Shown in pieces: positions 26,703 to 41,640 of a stretch of DNA of 64,000 nt. The notes below the pieces were generated by a model. That model ran no database searches, had not been told where the DNA came from, and was given only the letters and a program-made list of their open reading frames with translations. The position numbers and the translations under genes were made by a program. The stretch's first letter is position 1, and every line of letters starts with the position of its first letter. Source of the DNA: Hymenobacter sublimis (GTDB lineage Bacteria > Bacteroidota > Bacteroidia > Cytophagales > Hymenobacteraceae); NCBI RefSeq assembly GCF_023101345.1, contig NZ_CP095848.1, forward strand, positions 4,056,001 to 4,120,000, read 5' to 3'.

Positions 26703-27578
26703 ATGTTAGCCCCCGTTTTTCTGCCGCCTACCAGCTACGACTACGTTACCGTGCACAAAGTGCAGGGCACCGACGTGACTACCGCCTCCGATGTGCTGGC
26801 GGCCGAAGAACCCCTGGAAATTCGGGTGGGCTACGGCCCGACGGGCCAGCGGGAGCACCGCACCTTGTCCATCACCATGCGCACGCCCGGCCACGACTTT
26901 GAGCTGGCCGCCGGTTTTTTGCTGACGGAGGGCATCATCCGGAGCCGCCAGGACCTGCACGGCGTCATCTACTGTCCCGATGTGGAGAAAGAGGAGGAGC
27001 GCGAAAACGTGGTGCGCGCCGAGTTGGCCCCCACCGCTACCCCCGATTTACCCCGGCTAGAACGTCACTTTTACACTAGTAGCAGTTGCGGCGTTTGCGG
27101 CAAAACCAGCATCGAGGCCGTGCACGCGGCCGCTTGCCCGGTGCTGCCCAAGGCCGGCCCCTACCTTGACCCCGCCGTTATTCACCAGTTGCCGGAGCGG
27201 CAGCGGGCGGCCCAGGCCCTGTTTGAGCAAACCGGCGGTCTGCACGCCGCAGCTCTGTTTTCGCCGGAGGGTGAGCTGCTGCTGCTGCGTGAGGATGTGG
27301 GCCGGCACAACGCCCTGGATAAAGTAATTGGGGCGGCGCTATTTCAGGAGTTGTTGCCCCTGCACAACGCGGTGTTGCTGGTGAGTGGCCGGGCCTCGTT
27401 TGAGTTGGTGCAGAAGGCGGCTGTGGCGGGCATTCCGGTGCTAGCCGCCGTGGGTGCCCCCAGCTCCCTGGCCGTTTCCGCCGCCCGCGACTTCGGCATG
27501 ACCGTCTGCGGTTTCGTGCGCCAGGGCCGCTACAACGTGTACTGCCACGAGTGGCGCCTGCAACAGCCAGCGGAGTAA
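26703..27578 (+). CDS. fdhD: Sulfur carrier protein FdhD
   Basis: FdhD carries sulfur from a cysteine desulfurase to the Moco of formate dehydrogenase-type enzymes, giving the sulfurated active form. The 291-aa protein has the catalytic CxxC loop (SSSCGVCGKTS, C129 and C132), the AGFLLTEGII motif at about 74-83, and the REDVGRHNALDKVIG segment that helps bind the cofactor. It is divergent from moeB and lies 600 bases upstream of two FdhF/YdeP-type enzymes, its likely clients. Confidence 0.95.
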   Translation: MLAPVFLPPTSYDYVTVHKVQGTDVTTASDVLAAEEPLEIRVGYGPTGQREHRTLSITMRTPGHDFELAAGFLLTEGIIRSRQDLHGVIYCPDVEKEEERENVVRAELAPTATPDLPRLERHFYTSSSCGVCGKTSIEAVHAAACPVLPKAGPYLDPAVIHQLPERQRAAQALFEQTGGLHAAALFSPEGELLLLREDVGRHNALDKVIGAALFQELLPLHNAVLLVSGRASFELVQKAAVAGIPVLAAVGAPSSLAVSAARDFGMTVCGFVRQGRYNVYCHEWRLQQPAE

Positions 27579-27606
27579 GCCAATTGTACTTGTGTCGCGC
27601 GAATCC

Positions 27607-27632
27607 TAGAGACGCGAAGGGTCGCGTCTCTA
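27607..27632. repeat. GAGACGC hairpin
   Basis: A perfect 11-bp inverted repeat (TAGAGACGCGA / TCGCGTCTCTA) lies 29 bases after fdhD. It shares the TAGAGACGC core with the outer arms of the element at 11735-11932, so it may be a short relative. It may also act as a terminator, although no T-run follows. Confidence 0.6.
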
Positions 27633-27812
27633 CACTTGCTTGAACACACAGAATAGTTCGGCGGGTTGTCCAGCGGATAACTCTCACCAAGCAAGGCGGC
27701 GCAATCAGTTCAGAATAACACCCAGTCTTTCAACTACCTACTACCCTAATACGCAAGCGCCACCGCAACATCTTGCTGCCTGGCTGCGTCTGACTCTTAC
27801 ACCCCGTTTCTC

Positions 27813-28136
27813 ATGAAGCTTCGCATTGAAGATAACTCGCTCCGCCTGCGCCTTTCCGAGGAAGAAGTACAGCAGTTTGCCAGCTCTGGCCGGGTAGCGG
27901 CGGTAGTTTCACTAGGCCCTGCCCCCGAAGAAAGCCTCACCTACGCCCTGGAACGTGCCGAATCCGAAGAGCTGCGAGTAAGCTACGGGGCCGGCGCCCT
28001 CACCGTGAAAGTACCGGCTGCCCTAGCCGCCCACTGGACCACAACCGACCAAAACGGCTTCTCCGCTACTCTGATGGTAGCCGAGGATCAACCCCTGAAA
28101 ATTCTAGTTGAAAAGGACCTGGACTGCCGCCATTAG
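27813..28136 (+). CDS. DUF7009-like small protein before the FdhF/YdeP genes
   Basis: This 107-aa cytoplasmic protein begins MKLRIEDNSLRLRLSEEEV, a start I associate with proteins labelled DUF7009; the label should be checked. It is predicted beta-rich with an acidic end, contains one Cys (ending KDLDCRH) and has no signal peptide. It lies 44 bases before the first FdhF/YdeP gene and downstream of fdhD on the same strand. A small accessory or maturation role for the molybdoenzyme is suggested by position only. Confidence 0.6.
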   Translation: MKLRIEDNSLRLRLSEEEVQQFASSGRVAAVVSLGPAPEESLTYALERAESEELRVSYGAGALTVKVPAALAAHWTTTDQNGFSATLMVAEDQPLKILVEKDLDCRH

Positions 28137-28180
28137 CGCCCACTTCCGCCTTCCCCTTACCGCTTCTTCCCTTCCGCGTC

Positions 28181-30739
<2,559 letters not shown>

Positions 30740-30762
30740 CCCTTCCCCAGCCTACGCCAGCC

Positions 30763-30797
30763 AGCCCGACCGTCTCCACGGTTGGGCTGACTTTTTT
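30763..30797 (+). terminator. Terminator between the two FdhF/YdeP genes
   Basis: An 11-bp stem (AGCCCGACCGT / ACGGTTGGGCT, one wobble pair) with a 4-base loop is followed by GAC and TTTTTT. The two paralogues are thus separate transcription units. Confidence 0.85.
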
Positions 30798-30969
30798 AGG
30801 CCTGGCCCGTTGCGTTCCGTGGGGTTAGCTCGACAACCCAAGCGACCAGTTTTGCGTCTGAATCTCAAACTATTGTTCAGTCCAGCGCTTATAGAAATGA
30901 TAGCCAAGCCGGCCGCACTTTTTGGTTGGGTTTCGCTATCTTTTCCGGTCTCTACTTGTTTTGCTTATC

Positions 30970-33528
<2,559 letters not shown>

Positions 33529-33570
33529 CACCGCGCGGAACCGCACCGTTCCGAACAATAACGCAGATAA

Positions 33571-33606
33571 AAGGGCCCGACCGTATTACACGGTCGGGCC
33601 CTTTTA
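33571..33606. terminator. Bidirectional terminator between FdhF/YdeP copy 2 and tamL
   Basis: A perfect 13-bp stem (AAGGGCCCGACCG / CGGTCGGGCCCTT) with a 7-base loop carries A residues on one side and TTTT on the other. It serves both converging genes. Confidence 0.85.
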
Positions 33607-33623
33607 GTTTGGGAGGTTACTCT

Positions 33624-36077
33624 CTAGAACGGATACCCAATAGCAATATTAAAGCGGCCGGTATCAGAGGTTTTGTTGTAGGTGGTTTCGCTAGTCAGGC
33701 CCTTGATTTGGGTGTTACTGTACGGTAGGCGCAGGGGGTAGGCATAGTCGAAGCGAATAACGAAGAACTGCACATCAATGCGCAGGCCGGCTCCCGCGCC
33801 TACGGCCAATTCCTTGAGGAAGGTATTGAAGGCAAACTGCCCATTCTTACCATCGGGGTTGCCATTCTCATCGACGGTCCGGCGGCTGGGGTCATCATTG
33901 ATCAGCCAGATATTGCCGGCATCCACGAATAAGGCTCCCTTCACGTATGGGAACAGGTCTTGGCGGTACTCAGCATTGGCTTCAATGCGCATGTCGCCTA
34001 CCTGGTCGTAGAAAGCGCTGGTTTCGTTGGATTCTGGGGTGCGGTAGGTGCCGGGTCCCAGGCCGCGAGCGGCAAAGGCCCGCACGCTGTTGGGGCCGCC
34101 AATGCCGTACTGCCGAAGGTAGGGTAGCACCCGAGCGTTCTGGTAGGGCAGGCCCACGCCTACTAGCAAGCGGGTAGCAAACTTGTTACCGCTCGTTGGG
34201 TTAGCGCTGGTGCGGAAGTAATTGCGCAACTCCAGATCAACCTTCGTGTACTGTGAGAACGGCTGATTAAGAATGGTATACGACTGGCTGCCGTCCGGAT
34301 TAGTTATCTTCTGCTGACCCGTGAGCGAACTAACGAGGTAGGCCAGATTGCCGGCCACTTCCACCCCGCCGCTAAAGTAAATCTGGTTGCGGCGCTGCTC
34401 CAGTGACTGTTGATTATAGGTGTAACGATAGGAGCTGGCCAGCACAAATTGCTGCCGGAAGGAGTTAGCCAGGAAAGGGCGCTGCACCAGTAGGGTATCA
34501 AATTCTTTTGTGGTATTGCTCAGCCGCAGGTACTGAATATCAATGGGGCGCAGCTCCTGCTCGTTGGTGAGCTTGGTTTTCCAGGTATAGCCGTAGTTTA
34601 GGTTAAAACCTTGTTGAGTGAAGGCATCTACCCGCGTCACCGACCGGATGCCGGCCCCGAAGGTGGTGCGGGGTTGGAAGTCGGAGTTTACCAGTCGGAT
34701 GTCGAAGGGCGGCGTAATCAGGCGGGGCACCAGCAGCTGAGCGTCAGCCCCAATTTCGTAGCTGGTTAGCCCGATGGTGTTGGTGTTGCTACGCCGCTGG
34801 TTTTCAAAGGAGCCAGTCAGGTTTACCAGCAGCTGTTCGGCCCCGCGCAGCGCCGAACGGTTACGGAACTGGATGCGGAAGCCCGGCCCCACAAACCCGT
34901 TCGACTTGCTCACGAGCAACACCTCGGCCCGCAGGCTTTTCTTGGGCAGTTGGGTCATGCGCACGTAGGAGTTCAAGAAGCCGTAGCCGGCGGAGTCGGG
35001 CTTCTGGCGGGTGGGCCGGAAGCCCACGTCCACGTACTTAAACGTACCCAAACTCATCAGGCGGCTCAGGGTCTGATCCTGGCGGCGGCGGCGGTACAGG
35101 CTGTCGGGGTAGATGAAGGTGGCGTTGGTAATGGCCTTGGCCTTGAACATCTTTTCATCGGGGTAGTAGATGTAGCCCCGGTACCGCATGGGCCGCTCGC
35201 TGAGGGTGGTGTCGCTGAGGGAGTAGCTGGTATTCAGCCGGATGCGGTTAAGCACGTAGGGTTTGGCGGCCTGCTCAGGAGTCTTCTCCTTGATTTTCAG
35301 GTACACGTTCACCTGGTTGTTCAGGGTGCTATCTACCTGAAACAGAATATAGTCGGGAGTGAAGTAATAGAAGCCTTGGTTTTTCAGCTCGCCATCAATC
35401 CGCAACCGCTCATTGGTGAAAGTTTGCAAGCTGTATGAGTCGCCAACTTTGAGCAGGGAGCCCGGCTGGGTAGCCCGCACGGCGCGGGGCAGCAGGGAGT
35501 CACCTTCGGGAAAGAAAATTTCCTTGATGGTGTAAGGCTTGTTTACCATGGCCGTGTAATCAACGCTGGCAGCCTGGCCTTTCACCGTCACGCGGCTGTG
35601 CACCACGGGCTGGAAGTAGCCGTTATTGTAGAGGCGGTTGGTCATCAACCCCTTCACCTTTTGGGTATCTACTTGGCTGAGCAGCACGGGCTTCTCGCCG
35701 TACTTGTTAGCCAGCCAGTGCCCCAAACCCTTGGTTTTGCCCTCGCCCAGGTGCCAGAAGTAAAGCTTGGGCCGAATGCCCAGGAAGGACGTGTTCGGCT
35801 TGGGCGTAATCACCGATTCCAGCTCGGTGGTCAGTTCCGCTTCGCGCGGAATAGGGCTAGTTGATTTCACTTTCACGGTGCTACCCGTGTAGAGCTTGCT
35901 ACCCTCCGGAATGTATTTAAGCCCGGAACAGGAAGCCAGCAGCGCAACGCTCAGCAGCAGGGGCCAACGGAGCGCCTCCCTTCCCCGGCCTCTCTCTCCA
36001 GGAGGAGAGGGAGGAGCCTGACGATTAGTCTCGGCGGCGTCCTTAGTTTGCGGAAAGAAGGGCTGATGCTGCAACAT
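33624..36077 (-). CDS. tamL: TamL: Omp85-family outer membrane lipoprotein
   Basis: This 817-aa protein is the Bacteroidota form of TamA. It has POTRA-like domains at about 65-380 (VKGLMTNRLYNNGYFQPVV, FTNERLRIDGELKNQGFYYF) and a 16-strand Omp85 barrel at about 400-817 that ends in a C-terminal Phe (IAIGYPF). The lipobox LLASC puts the lipidated Cys at residue 50. The signal is unusually late, because residues about 22-34 (PPSPPGERGRGRE) come from a repeat-like insertion. It lies 64 bases after tamB on the same strand, so TamB and TamL probably form one envelope-spanning unit that helps insert outer membrane proteins or move lipids. Confidence 0.85.
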   Translation of the reverse strand: MLQHQPFFPQTKDAAETNRQAPPSPPGERGRGREALRWPLLLSVALLASCSGLKYIPEGSKLYTGSTVKVKSTSPIPREAELTTELESVITPKPNTSFLGIRPKLYFWHLGEGKTKGLGHWLANKYGEKPVLLSQVDTQKVKGLMTNRLYNNGYFQPVVHSRVTVKGQAASVDYTAMVNKPYTIKEIFFPEGDSLLPRAVRATQPGSLLKVGDSYSLQTFTNERLRIDGELKNQGFYYFTPDYILFQVDSTLNNQVNVYLKIKEKTPEQAAKPYVLNRIRLNTSYSLSDTTLSERPMRYRGYIYYPDEKMFKAKAITNATFIYPDSLYRRRRQDQTLSRLMSLGTFKYVDVGFRPTRQKPDSAGYGFLNSYVRMTQLPKKSLRAEVLLVSKSNGFVGPGFRIQFRNRSALRGAEQLLVNLTGSFENQRRSNTNTIGLTSYEIGADAQLLVPRLITPPFDIRLVNSDFQPRTTFGAGIRSVTRVDAFTQQGFNLNYGYTWKTKLTNEQELRPIDIQYLRLSNTTKEFDTLLVQRPFLANSFRQQFVLASSYRYTYNQQSLEQRRNQIYFSGGVEVAGNLAYLVSSLTGQQKITNPDGSQSYTILNQPFSQYTKVDLELRNYFRTSANPTSGNKFATRLLVGVGLPYQNARVLPYLRQYGIGGPNSVRAFAARGLGPGTYRTPESNETSAFYDQVGDMRIEANAEYRQDLFPYVKGALFVDAGNIWLINDDPSRRTVDENGNPDGKNGQFAFNTFLKELAVGAGAGLRIDVQFFVIRFDYAYPLRLPYSNTQIKGLTSETTYNKTSDTGRFNIAIGYPF
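35976..36018. repeat. Repeat-like insertion inside the tamL signal region
   Basis: A purine/pyrimidine-biased, partly palindromic segment (about 43 bases) encodes PPSPPGERGRGRE in tamL between the ATG and the hydrophobic signal core. Similar peptides arise in many genomes where intergenic CTCC/GGAG-type repeats have been captured by reading frames. No second copy was found in this window. Confidence 0.45.
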
Positions 36078-36141
36078 GAAAGCGTAATTCAGAAAGACGG
36101 TAGAGTACTAGGCTCCGCGTGTGGTGGCAGAAACCGGCAGA

Positions 36142-39100
36142 TTAGCGGCGGGTAGAGTCGGGGCGGGTAGCGGCCGACCGGGCCGCCGTGCGCCGCGCCG
36201 AATCGGGGCGGGCGACTACGGGACGGAGGCGGGTAGAATCTCGGCGGGGCGTATTGGGAGCCGCGTTGGTGGAGTCTCGGTTGGCGCGGCGGTCCTGGCG
36301 GCGGCGGCGATTTTCCAGCTTCACTTCCTCCTTCACCGTCTCGTCGATGCCCTTGAACAGATCGGCTAGGTCGCGGTAGTCGCGCTGGAAGATGAGGGAG
36401 GCCCCGGTCCGCACAAATTGCCCGTCAATGTCGCCGTAGGCATTGTTGCGGAAGGCCTGGAGGCGGATGCGGCCGTTCGCCAGCACGTTGTATTCCACGC
36501 TCACATCACCGGCAAAGGCACTCACGCTAGACTGCCCAGGGCCCGTGCTGCTTTGGTTGCCGCCACCCAGGGGCACGTCGGTACCCAGGCGCACGGTGAG
36601 GCGGTTGTTAAGCAGTTGGCGGCGCACGGCCACGTTCAGGTCGGTGCGAGTTTTCTCGGCCCCGCTGCTGAAGTCGGCGTAGGAGTTCACGCCCAACTCC
36701 ACGCCCAGGTTGGAGAGGTAGGAGCCGGTGAGGTTGTTGAGCTGCTGGGTGAGCACCTGGCTAGCTGAGCCACGTAACTGCTCAGCTACCAAGTTGCCGC
36801 TGCTGCTCTTGAAGGGGTCGTCGGCCAGGAAGCGGTTCAGCACCAGCAAGGAGAATACCTGCTTGTTTAGCTCACTTTCCTGGGAAGGCTGGCGCAGCTG
36901 GGTTAGGCGAGCTTCAATGGGGCCACGCAAATCGGAGCGGGCTTCTTCAGGCAAGCGAATGTCAAAGCTGATCAGCGGCTTCAGCAGCTGCCCCGTTACT
37001 TTCAGGTCCACCTCGAAGGGTAGCTGGTTGCGGGCCAAGGCGTTCTGGGTTTCATCGGTGCCCCCCTGGGAGGAAATCAGCTCGGCGGGAGCCGCGCGCA
37101 CCTTGTAAACGGCCGTTACGTTGGCTTGTCCGTTGTAAGGGTCCCCGCTCCAGGTAATGGACGAGCCCCGGGCAATGTCAAACTCCCGCGAGGCCAAGTC
37201 ATACAGCGACATTTGGTACTTGCCCTGGGTTACGTCGAGGCGGCCGGTGAGGGTAATGTTGCCGGTGGGGTCGATGGCCGTATTCAGGGTGCCATTGGCT
37301 TGCACGCGCAGGTTGTCGCCGGAAGCCTCATCGACTACAATGGTAAAGGGTGTGTTGTCCGTTACCGTCACCAAGGCCTGAATGTCGTAGCCGGCGGCGG
37401 TTTCGGCCGAGTCGATGGCTACTTGCCGGGTCAGCATGGTGTCAATGGGCGCGCTCTTGTCCACGAACTCCACAATGCCGTCCCGCTCTACTTTCACCGG
37501 GTCGTCGTTCGGAATGCCCACGAAGAAGTTAGAGCCATCGGCCACCCGGGCTCGGGTCCGAACTACTGGCAAGTTCAGGGTGCCCGTGATGCGCGAGTCG
37601 GAGTCAACCAGCAGCTTGCCCCAGAACAAGTTGTTCTCGCGCCGGGAGCTCTGGATGGCCAAGAAGTTCGTAGTCGTGGCCTGCAAATCGAAGCGGAAAT
37701 CCGACACGTAGTCCCGCGTGCGAATGGCCCCGTTGATGACAGCCTGGTTGCCCACCGAGTCCTTCACCACGAAATTATCGAAGCCGATGCCCTGGTTGGT
37801 GAAGTCGATATCCTGGGAAGCCAAGAAGTAAGGGGCTCCCAGCTGAGTCAGGGTAAATGTGGCGTCGGGGGTAGTGGTCAGCGTGCCGTTGATGTTGGGC
37901 TGGCTCACGCTGCCCGTCACGGCCAGCTGCCCGCTCACGCCGCCGCCCATCTGCTGCAACTGCCCCAGGGAGAACGGCTCAATGATGCGCAGGTCCAGGC
38001 GGTTTACATTCACATCAAACTGGATGGGCGAGGGCGGGGTAGCGAGGTAGTAACCCACGGCCCGCACGTCCATGCCCTGCTGGTTGGTCAGGCGGGCATC
38101 TACGTTGTAGCGGTCGGGGGTAGGGTTGGTGGCTTGCACGGCCAGGTCGCCGATGGCTGCCTTGTTATACACGAAGCCAGCCAGGTTGGCATTGGCCGTA
38201 AAGGCCTGCCGGGGCTGGCCCAAGCTATAGGCAATGGCCTGCCCGTTCAGCGTGCCGGCAATCAGGGAATCCTGGAAGCCCGCGGCCCGGCCCAGCCCGT
38301 TAATGTCCAGATTCACCATGTTCACCTGCAGGGGGTACTGCGGCCCCGCCAGGGTTTGCAGGCTTAGGCGGCGCTGGTTGCGGCTGATAACTAAGTTTTG
38401 GGCAAACAGGGCGCCGGAGGAAGTGGTGTAGCGGATTTCGTTATTCGGGGTAATGTCCCACTGCTTTTCATCCAGCATGAGCTTGGGGTCGAAGCGGAAG
38501 GCGTAGGTAGTACCTTGGTTCAACACCCGTAGGGCGCCGGCCAGGTTCAGCTTCTCGGCGCTGTCTGACTCCGCTATGCGCAGCCGCGTCCCGATTTCGT
38601 TGTTCTGCACGCTACCTTGAAGGCTGGGGTTCGGAATCTGCAGGGTGGTGTCCTGGCTGATTTGGCGCAGACCCAGGGCGTAATCTAGCTTCTGCGGGTC
38701 CGACTGCACCGCTAGCTTCAGCGAGTCCAGGGCATACCCCATGTACACGATGCGGCCGATGCGGGTGTTCAGGCGCAAGTCGGCGGCGCGACTGTCGTAG
38801 GAACCCGTGAGCTTGAACGGCGTGAGGCGCTTGAGGTCGGGCACCAGCTGCTGCACCAAGCGCGGCTGCTTCAGGTTGGCCTCGAAGGTAAACTGTCGGT
38901 ATTCCGAAGAAGGCCGGAACTGCACGCCCGGTAGGTCAAAATACCGATCAATGTGGCGCTGCAGCTCCAGGGCCAGGTCGCCGAGGCGGGTGTTGCCGCG
39001 CAGGGTCAGGTCGGCCACGCTAGAGGCAAAGTCGACCTCGGTGCGACCCGTACGCTGCACAATGCGGCCACTCACGGAGTCCAGGGCAAACGGCCGGTTG

Positions 39101-41640
39101 TTGTTCACAATGACGATGCGGTTGCCGGAGAACGTGCCGTTAATGGTATTCAAATCGGAGCCGCTGATGTTGGCCGTCAGGTCGCCCTGCACGCGCAGGT
39201 CGCCGCCAGTGTAAAAGCCCAGGGCCGTCAGGTTGGCCCCGCGCAGGTTCAGCCGGTCCACGGTATACGTCGGGTTCGAGGCGTTGCGCAGGTCAATGGT
39301 GGCCAGCAGGTCGAGGTTGAGGTTGGGGTCATCCTTGCTGCTGGCATTCACCACGTAGCGGTTGCGGTCAATGTCCACTTTCGCCGTGATGCCGCGGTAG
39401 GTGTAGCCGTTGTAGGTAGCCTGCTGCACGGTGGCGTTCAGTTGCCCGCGCAGCTGGTTGGGGTCGAGGCCGCCGCGGCCGTTCAGGGTGCCGCTGGCCG
39501 TTACCTTGCCAATGGTTGGGTCGCCGAGGAATTTGCCCACGTCGAGGCCCTGGGTGCTGAACGTAGCCGCTACCGGCTCCTGGCCTTGCGGCCCTTCGCC
39601 CACGTTTACCTTGGCGGTCAGGTTGCCAAAGCTGGTGGTAGCGCGCAGGTTGGTATCGAAGATCAAAGCCGTGGGCCGCCCCCGGAACGTGCCGCTCACC
39701 GTCAGGCGGGGCGGCAGCTGGTAGCCGGCCGGCAGCGTGCCAGCGGGTAGTAGGCCCTTGATGTCGGCGGCGGTAGAGGTAAACTCCCGGATGTTGAAGT
39801 CGGCGTAGAGGCGCCGGTCTGTGTTGGGAAGGCCTATCAAGCGGCCCGTGGTCCGGATGCGGGTACCCTGAAGGCCGCGGAAGTCAATGTTGGTCAGGGC
39901 CAAGTTGCTGATGCGGCCCCGTATCTGCCCGCTCATCACGAGTGGAGCGTTGGGGTTGATGCCCAGTTCTGGCAGGGTGCCAGCGGGTAGCAGGCTGCGC
40001 ATGTCGGCCTCGGTGGTGCGCACGTAGCCCAGGTTCAAGTCCAGAATCAGCCGGTCGTCGGTGTTCGGCAGGCCCTGAATGCGGCCCCCACCGCGGACCA
40101 CGGTATTGCGGAAGCCGACGAAATCGAGGTTTTGCACGCGCAGGTCGCCCAGGCGGCCGCTTACCAGCCCGCTAATCAGGAAGGACTGGTTGGGGCCACT
40201 ACTGAAGGGCGGCGTATCAATGAGGGTAGGCGTGATGTACAGCACGTCGCGGAAGCCCAGACGCGCCTCGCGCAGGTCCCCGTTCAGCTTCAGGTTGGGC
40301 AAGTCGTCGGCAATACCGGCTAGGTCCTTATACCCAATGCCAATGCGCCGCTTCAGGTGGCTGTGGGGCGTCACCAGGTCCAGGTCGTTGAGCTGAATGC
40401 GGTGGTCGTCGTAGTGCACCTGAGCGGCGGCGCGGGTAATGGCAAAACCGCTCTGCTCCTGGCCCGCCAGCTGCGTGATGCGGCCGGTGGTGCTGTCGGC
40501 GGAGTAGCGCAGGTTTTCGGTGTTGAGCGTCAGGTTCGTGAACTTCAGGTGGTTGTAGTCCATGCCCCGCACTTTGGTGCGCTGCCGAGGCTCGTTGAAG
40601 TTGTCGAAGGCCACATCCACCCCGGTGATGTCGGACTGCTTCAGGCTTACTACCCAGCTGGCTTCCTGGCCGGTGGCATTTTCCACGGCGGCGTTCAGGT
40701 CGCGCACGGCTTCGGCGGGGTTTACTACCCGCTGCTCCACTGGCACGTTTTCGTTCTGGGCGTAGGCGAAGCTGGTGTTGCGCAGCTTCAGTGTATTCAG
40801 AGTCACCTGGCTGTTCACCAGGTCAATGTTGTCGGCGGTTACATCCGCCTCCCCGATGCGGGTGTTGATAAACTGGGCCGAGGGGTCGTTGCGGTACGTC
40901 AGGCTCACGTTCTGCAACTGGGCCCGGTTCAGGCCGAACTCCAGCTTTAGGGCCGCCGTGTCCTGGGGCGTATCCGGCGGCACCTTGGTTTGCCGGATGT
41001 TGATGCCGGTGTTGCGCAGGGCGGCTTGATCCACGCGGTAGGTGGAGCCATCCACGTCTACCTCATCCATGCTCACGGCCAGCTCGCCGACCCGGGTGCG
41101 CACGTTCATACCGTCCACCTGGTCGTTATACGTAAGCAGGATGTTGGTCAGGCGCAGGTCGCCGATGTTGTATTGGAAGCCTGCGCCAGTGGTATCGGCG
41201 GGGGTAGTGGCTACGGTCGTGGTGTCGCCGGTAGCAAAGGCCTTAACGATAAAGTCGTAGTTAGAGATGCTGTCCGGCTCAGTGCGGGTAATGGCCAAGC
41301 GGCCGTCGTTCAGCTCCAGGCTTTTTAGGTTGATCTGCGACTTGGTCAGAGCCCAGAGGTCAAGATCAATGCCCAGATGGCCCACGGACAGCAATGTGTC
41401 GCCCTTCTGATCCTCAAGGTAGACCCCATCCAGGCTGATGGCGTGCTTGAAATCTGTACGAAATTTGGCGATTCGTACGTCGGTTTGCAGTTTGTCCCGT
41501 AGATAACTCTCGGCTTTCCGGGCGGCAAAATCCTGCCCCGAATCGGTTTGCAGGTACACAAAAACCCCGGCCACCAGGAGCAGCACTAACGCAACCAGCC
41601 CCAACAGGGCGTAGAGAATACGACGCAGATAGACAGGCAA
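36142..41640 (-). CDS. tamB: TamB-like translocation/assembly protein
   Basis: This 1832-aa protein has one N-terminal membrane helix (residues about 8-30, LYALLGLVALVLLLVAGVFV). An AsmA-like start follows (ESYLRDKLQTDVRIAKFRTDF). The rest is a very long chain of beta repeats with L-x-L-x-N patterns, as expected for the hydrophobic groove of TamB, VPS13-like proteins. The C-terminal DUF490/TamB domain spans about 1350-1760 and includes GRLDVTQGKYQMSLYDLASR. The last 60 residues are extremely Arg-rich and disordered. It is the first gene of a tamB-tamL operon, and it spans the periplasm to meet TamL in the outer membrane. Confidence 0.88.
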   Translation of the reverse strand: MPVYLRRILYALLGLVALVLLLVAGVFVYLQTDSGQDFAARKAESYLRDKLQTDVRIAKFRTDFKHAISLDGVYLEDQKGDTLLSVGHLGIDLDLWALTKSQINLKSLELNDGRLAITRTEPDSISNYDFIVKAFATGDTTTVATTPADTTGAGFQYNIGDLRLTNILLTYNDQVDGMNVRTRVGELAVSMDEVDVDGSTYRVDQAALRNTGINIRQTKVPPDTPQDTAALKLEFGLNRAQLQNVSLTYRNDPSAQFINTRIGEADVTADNIDLVNSQVTLNTLKLRNTSFAYAQNENVPVEQRVVNPAEAVRDLNAAVENATGQEASWVVSLKQSDITGVDVAFDNFNEPRQRTKVRGMDYNHLKFTNLTLNTENLRYSADSTTGRITQLAGQEQSGFAITRAAAQVHYDDHRIQLNDLDLVTPHSHLKRRIGIGYKDLAGIADDLPNLKLNGDLREARLGFRDVLYITPTLIDTPPFSSGPNQSFLISGLVSGRLGDLRVQNLDFVGFRNTVVRGGGRIQGLPNTDDRLILDLNLGYVRTTEADMRSLLPAGTLPELGINPNAPLVMSGQIRGRISNLALTNIDFRGLQGTRIRTTGRLIGLPNTDRRLYADFNIREFTSTAADIKGLLPAGTLPAGYQLPPRLTVSGTFRGRPTALIFDTNLRATTSFGNLTAKVNVGEGPQGQEPVAATFSTQGLDVGKFLGDPTIGKVTASGTLNGRGGLDPNQLRGQLNATVQQATYNGYTYRGITAKVDIDRNRYVVNASSKDDPNLNLDLLATIDLRNASNPTYTVDRLNLRGANLTALGFYTGGDLRVQGDLTANISGSDLNTINGTFSGNRIVIVNNNRPFALDSVSGRIVQRTGRTEVDFASSVADLTLRGNTRLGDLALELQRHIDRYFDLPGVQFRPSSEYRQFTFEANLKQPRLVQQLVPDLKRLTPFKLTGSYDSRAADLRLNTRIGRIVYMGYALDSLKLAVQSDPQKLDYALGLRQISQDTTLQIPNPSLQGSVQNNEIGTRLRIAESDSAEKLNLAGALRVLNQGTTYAFRFDPKLMLDEKQWDITPNNEIRYTTSSGALFAQNLVISRNQRRLSLQTLAGPQYPLQVNMVNLDINGLGRAAGFQDSLIAGTLNGQAIAYSLGQPRQAFTANANLAGFVYNKAAIGDLAVQATNPTPDRYNVDARLTNQQGMDVRAVGYYLATPPSPIQFDVNVNRLDLRIIEPFSLGQLQQMGGGVSGQLAVTGSVSQPNINGTLTTTPDATFTLTQLGAPYFLASQDIDFTNQGIGFDNFVVKDSVGNQAVINGAIRTRDYVSDFRFDLQATTTNFLAIQSSRRENNLFWGKLLVDSDSRITGTLNLPVVRTRARVADGSNFFVGIPNDDPVKVERDGIVEFVDKSAPIDTMLTRQVAIDSAETAAGYDIQALVTVTDNTPFTIVVDEASGDNLRVQANGTLNTAIDPTGNITLTGRLDVTQGKYQMSLYDLASREFDIARGSSITWSGDPYNGQANVTAVYKVRAAPAELISSQGGTDETQNALARNQLPFEVDLKVTGQLLKPLISFDIRLPEEARSDLRGPIEARLTQLRQPSQESELNKQVFSLLVLNRFLADDPFKSSSGNLVAEQLRGSASQVLTQQLNNLTGSYLSNLGVELGVNSYADFSSGAEKTRTDLNVAVRRQLLNNRLTVRLGTDVPLGGGNQSSTGPGQSSVSAFAGDVSVEYNVLANGRIRLQAFRNNAYGDIDGQFVRTGASLIFQRDYRDLADLFKGIDETVKEEVKLENRRRRQDRRANRDSTNAAPNTPRRDSTRLRPVVARPDSARRTAARSAATRPDSTRR

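Noticed and set aside
37126..38367. 413-codon plus-strand reading frame inside tamB
   Set aside because: It is the antisense shadow of the GC-rich tamB gene; its sequence is low-complexity (Gly, Val, His, Gln) and has no domain, while the minus-strand frame is a continuous TamB protein.
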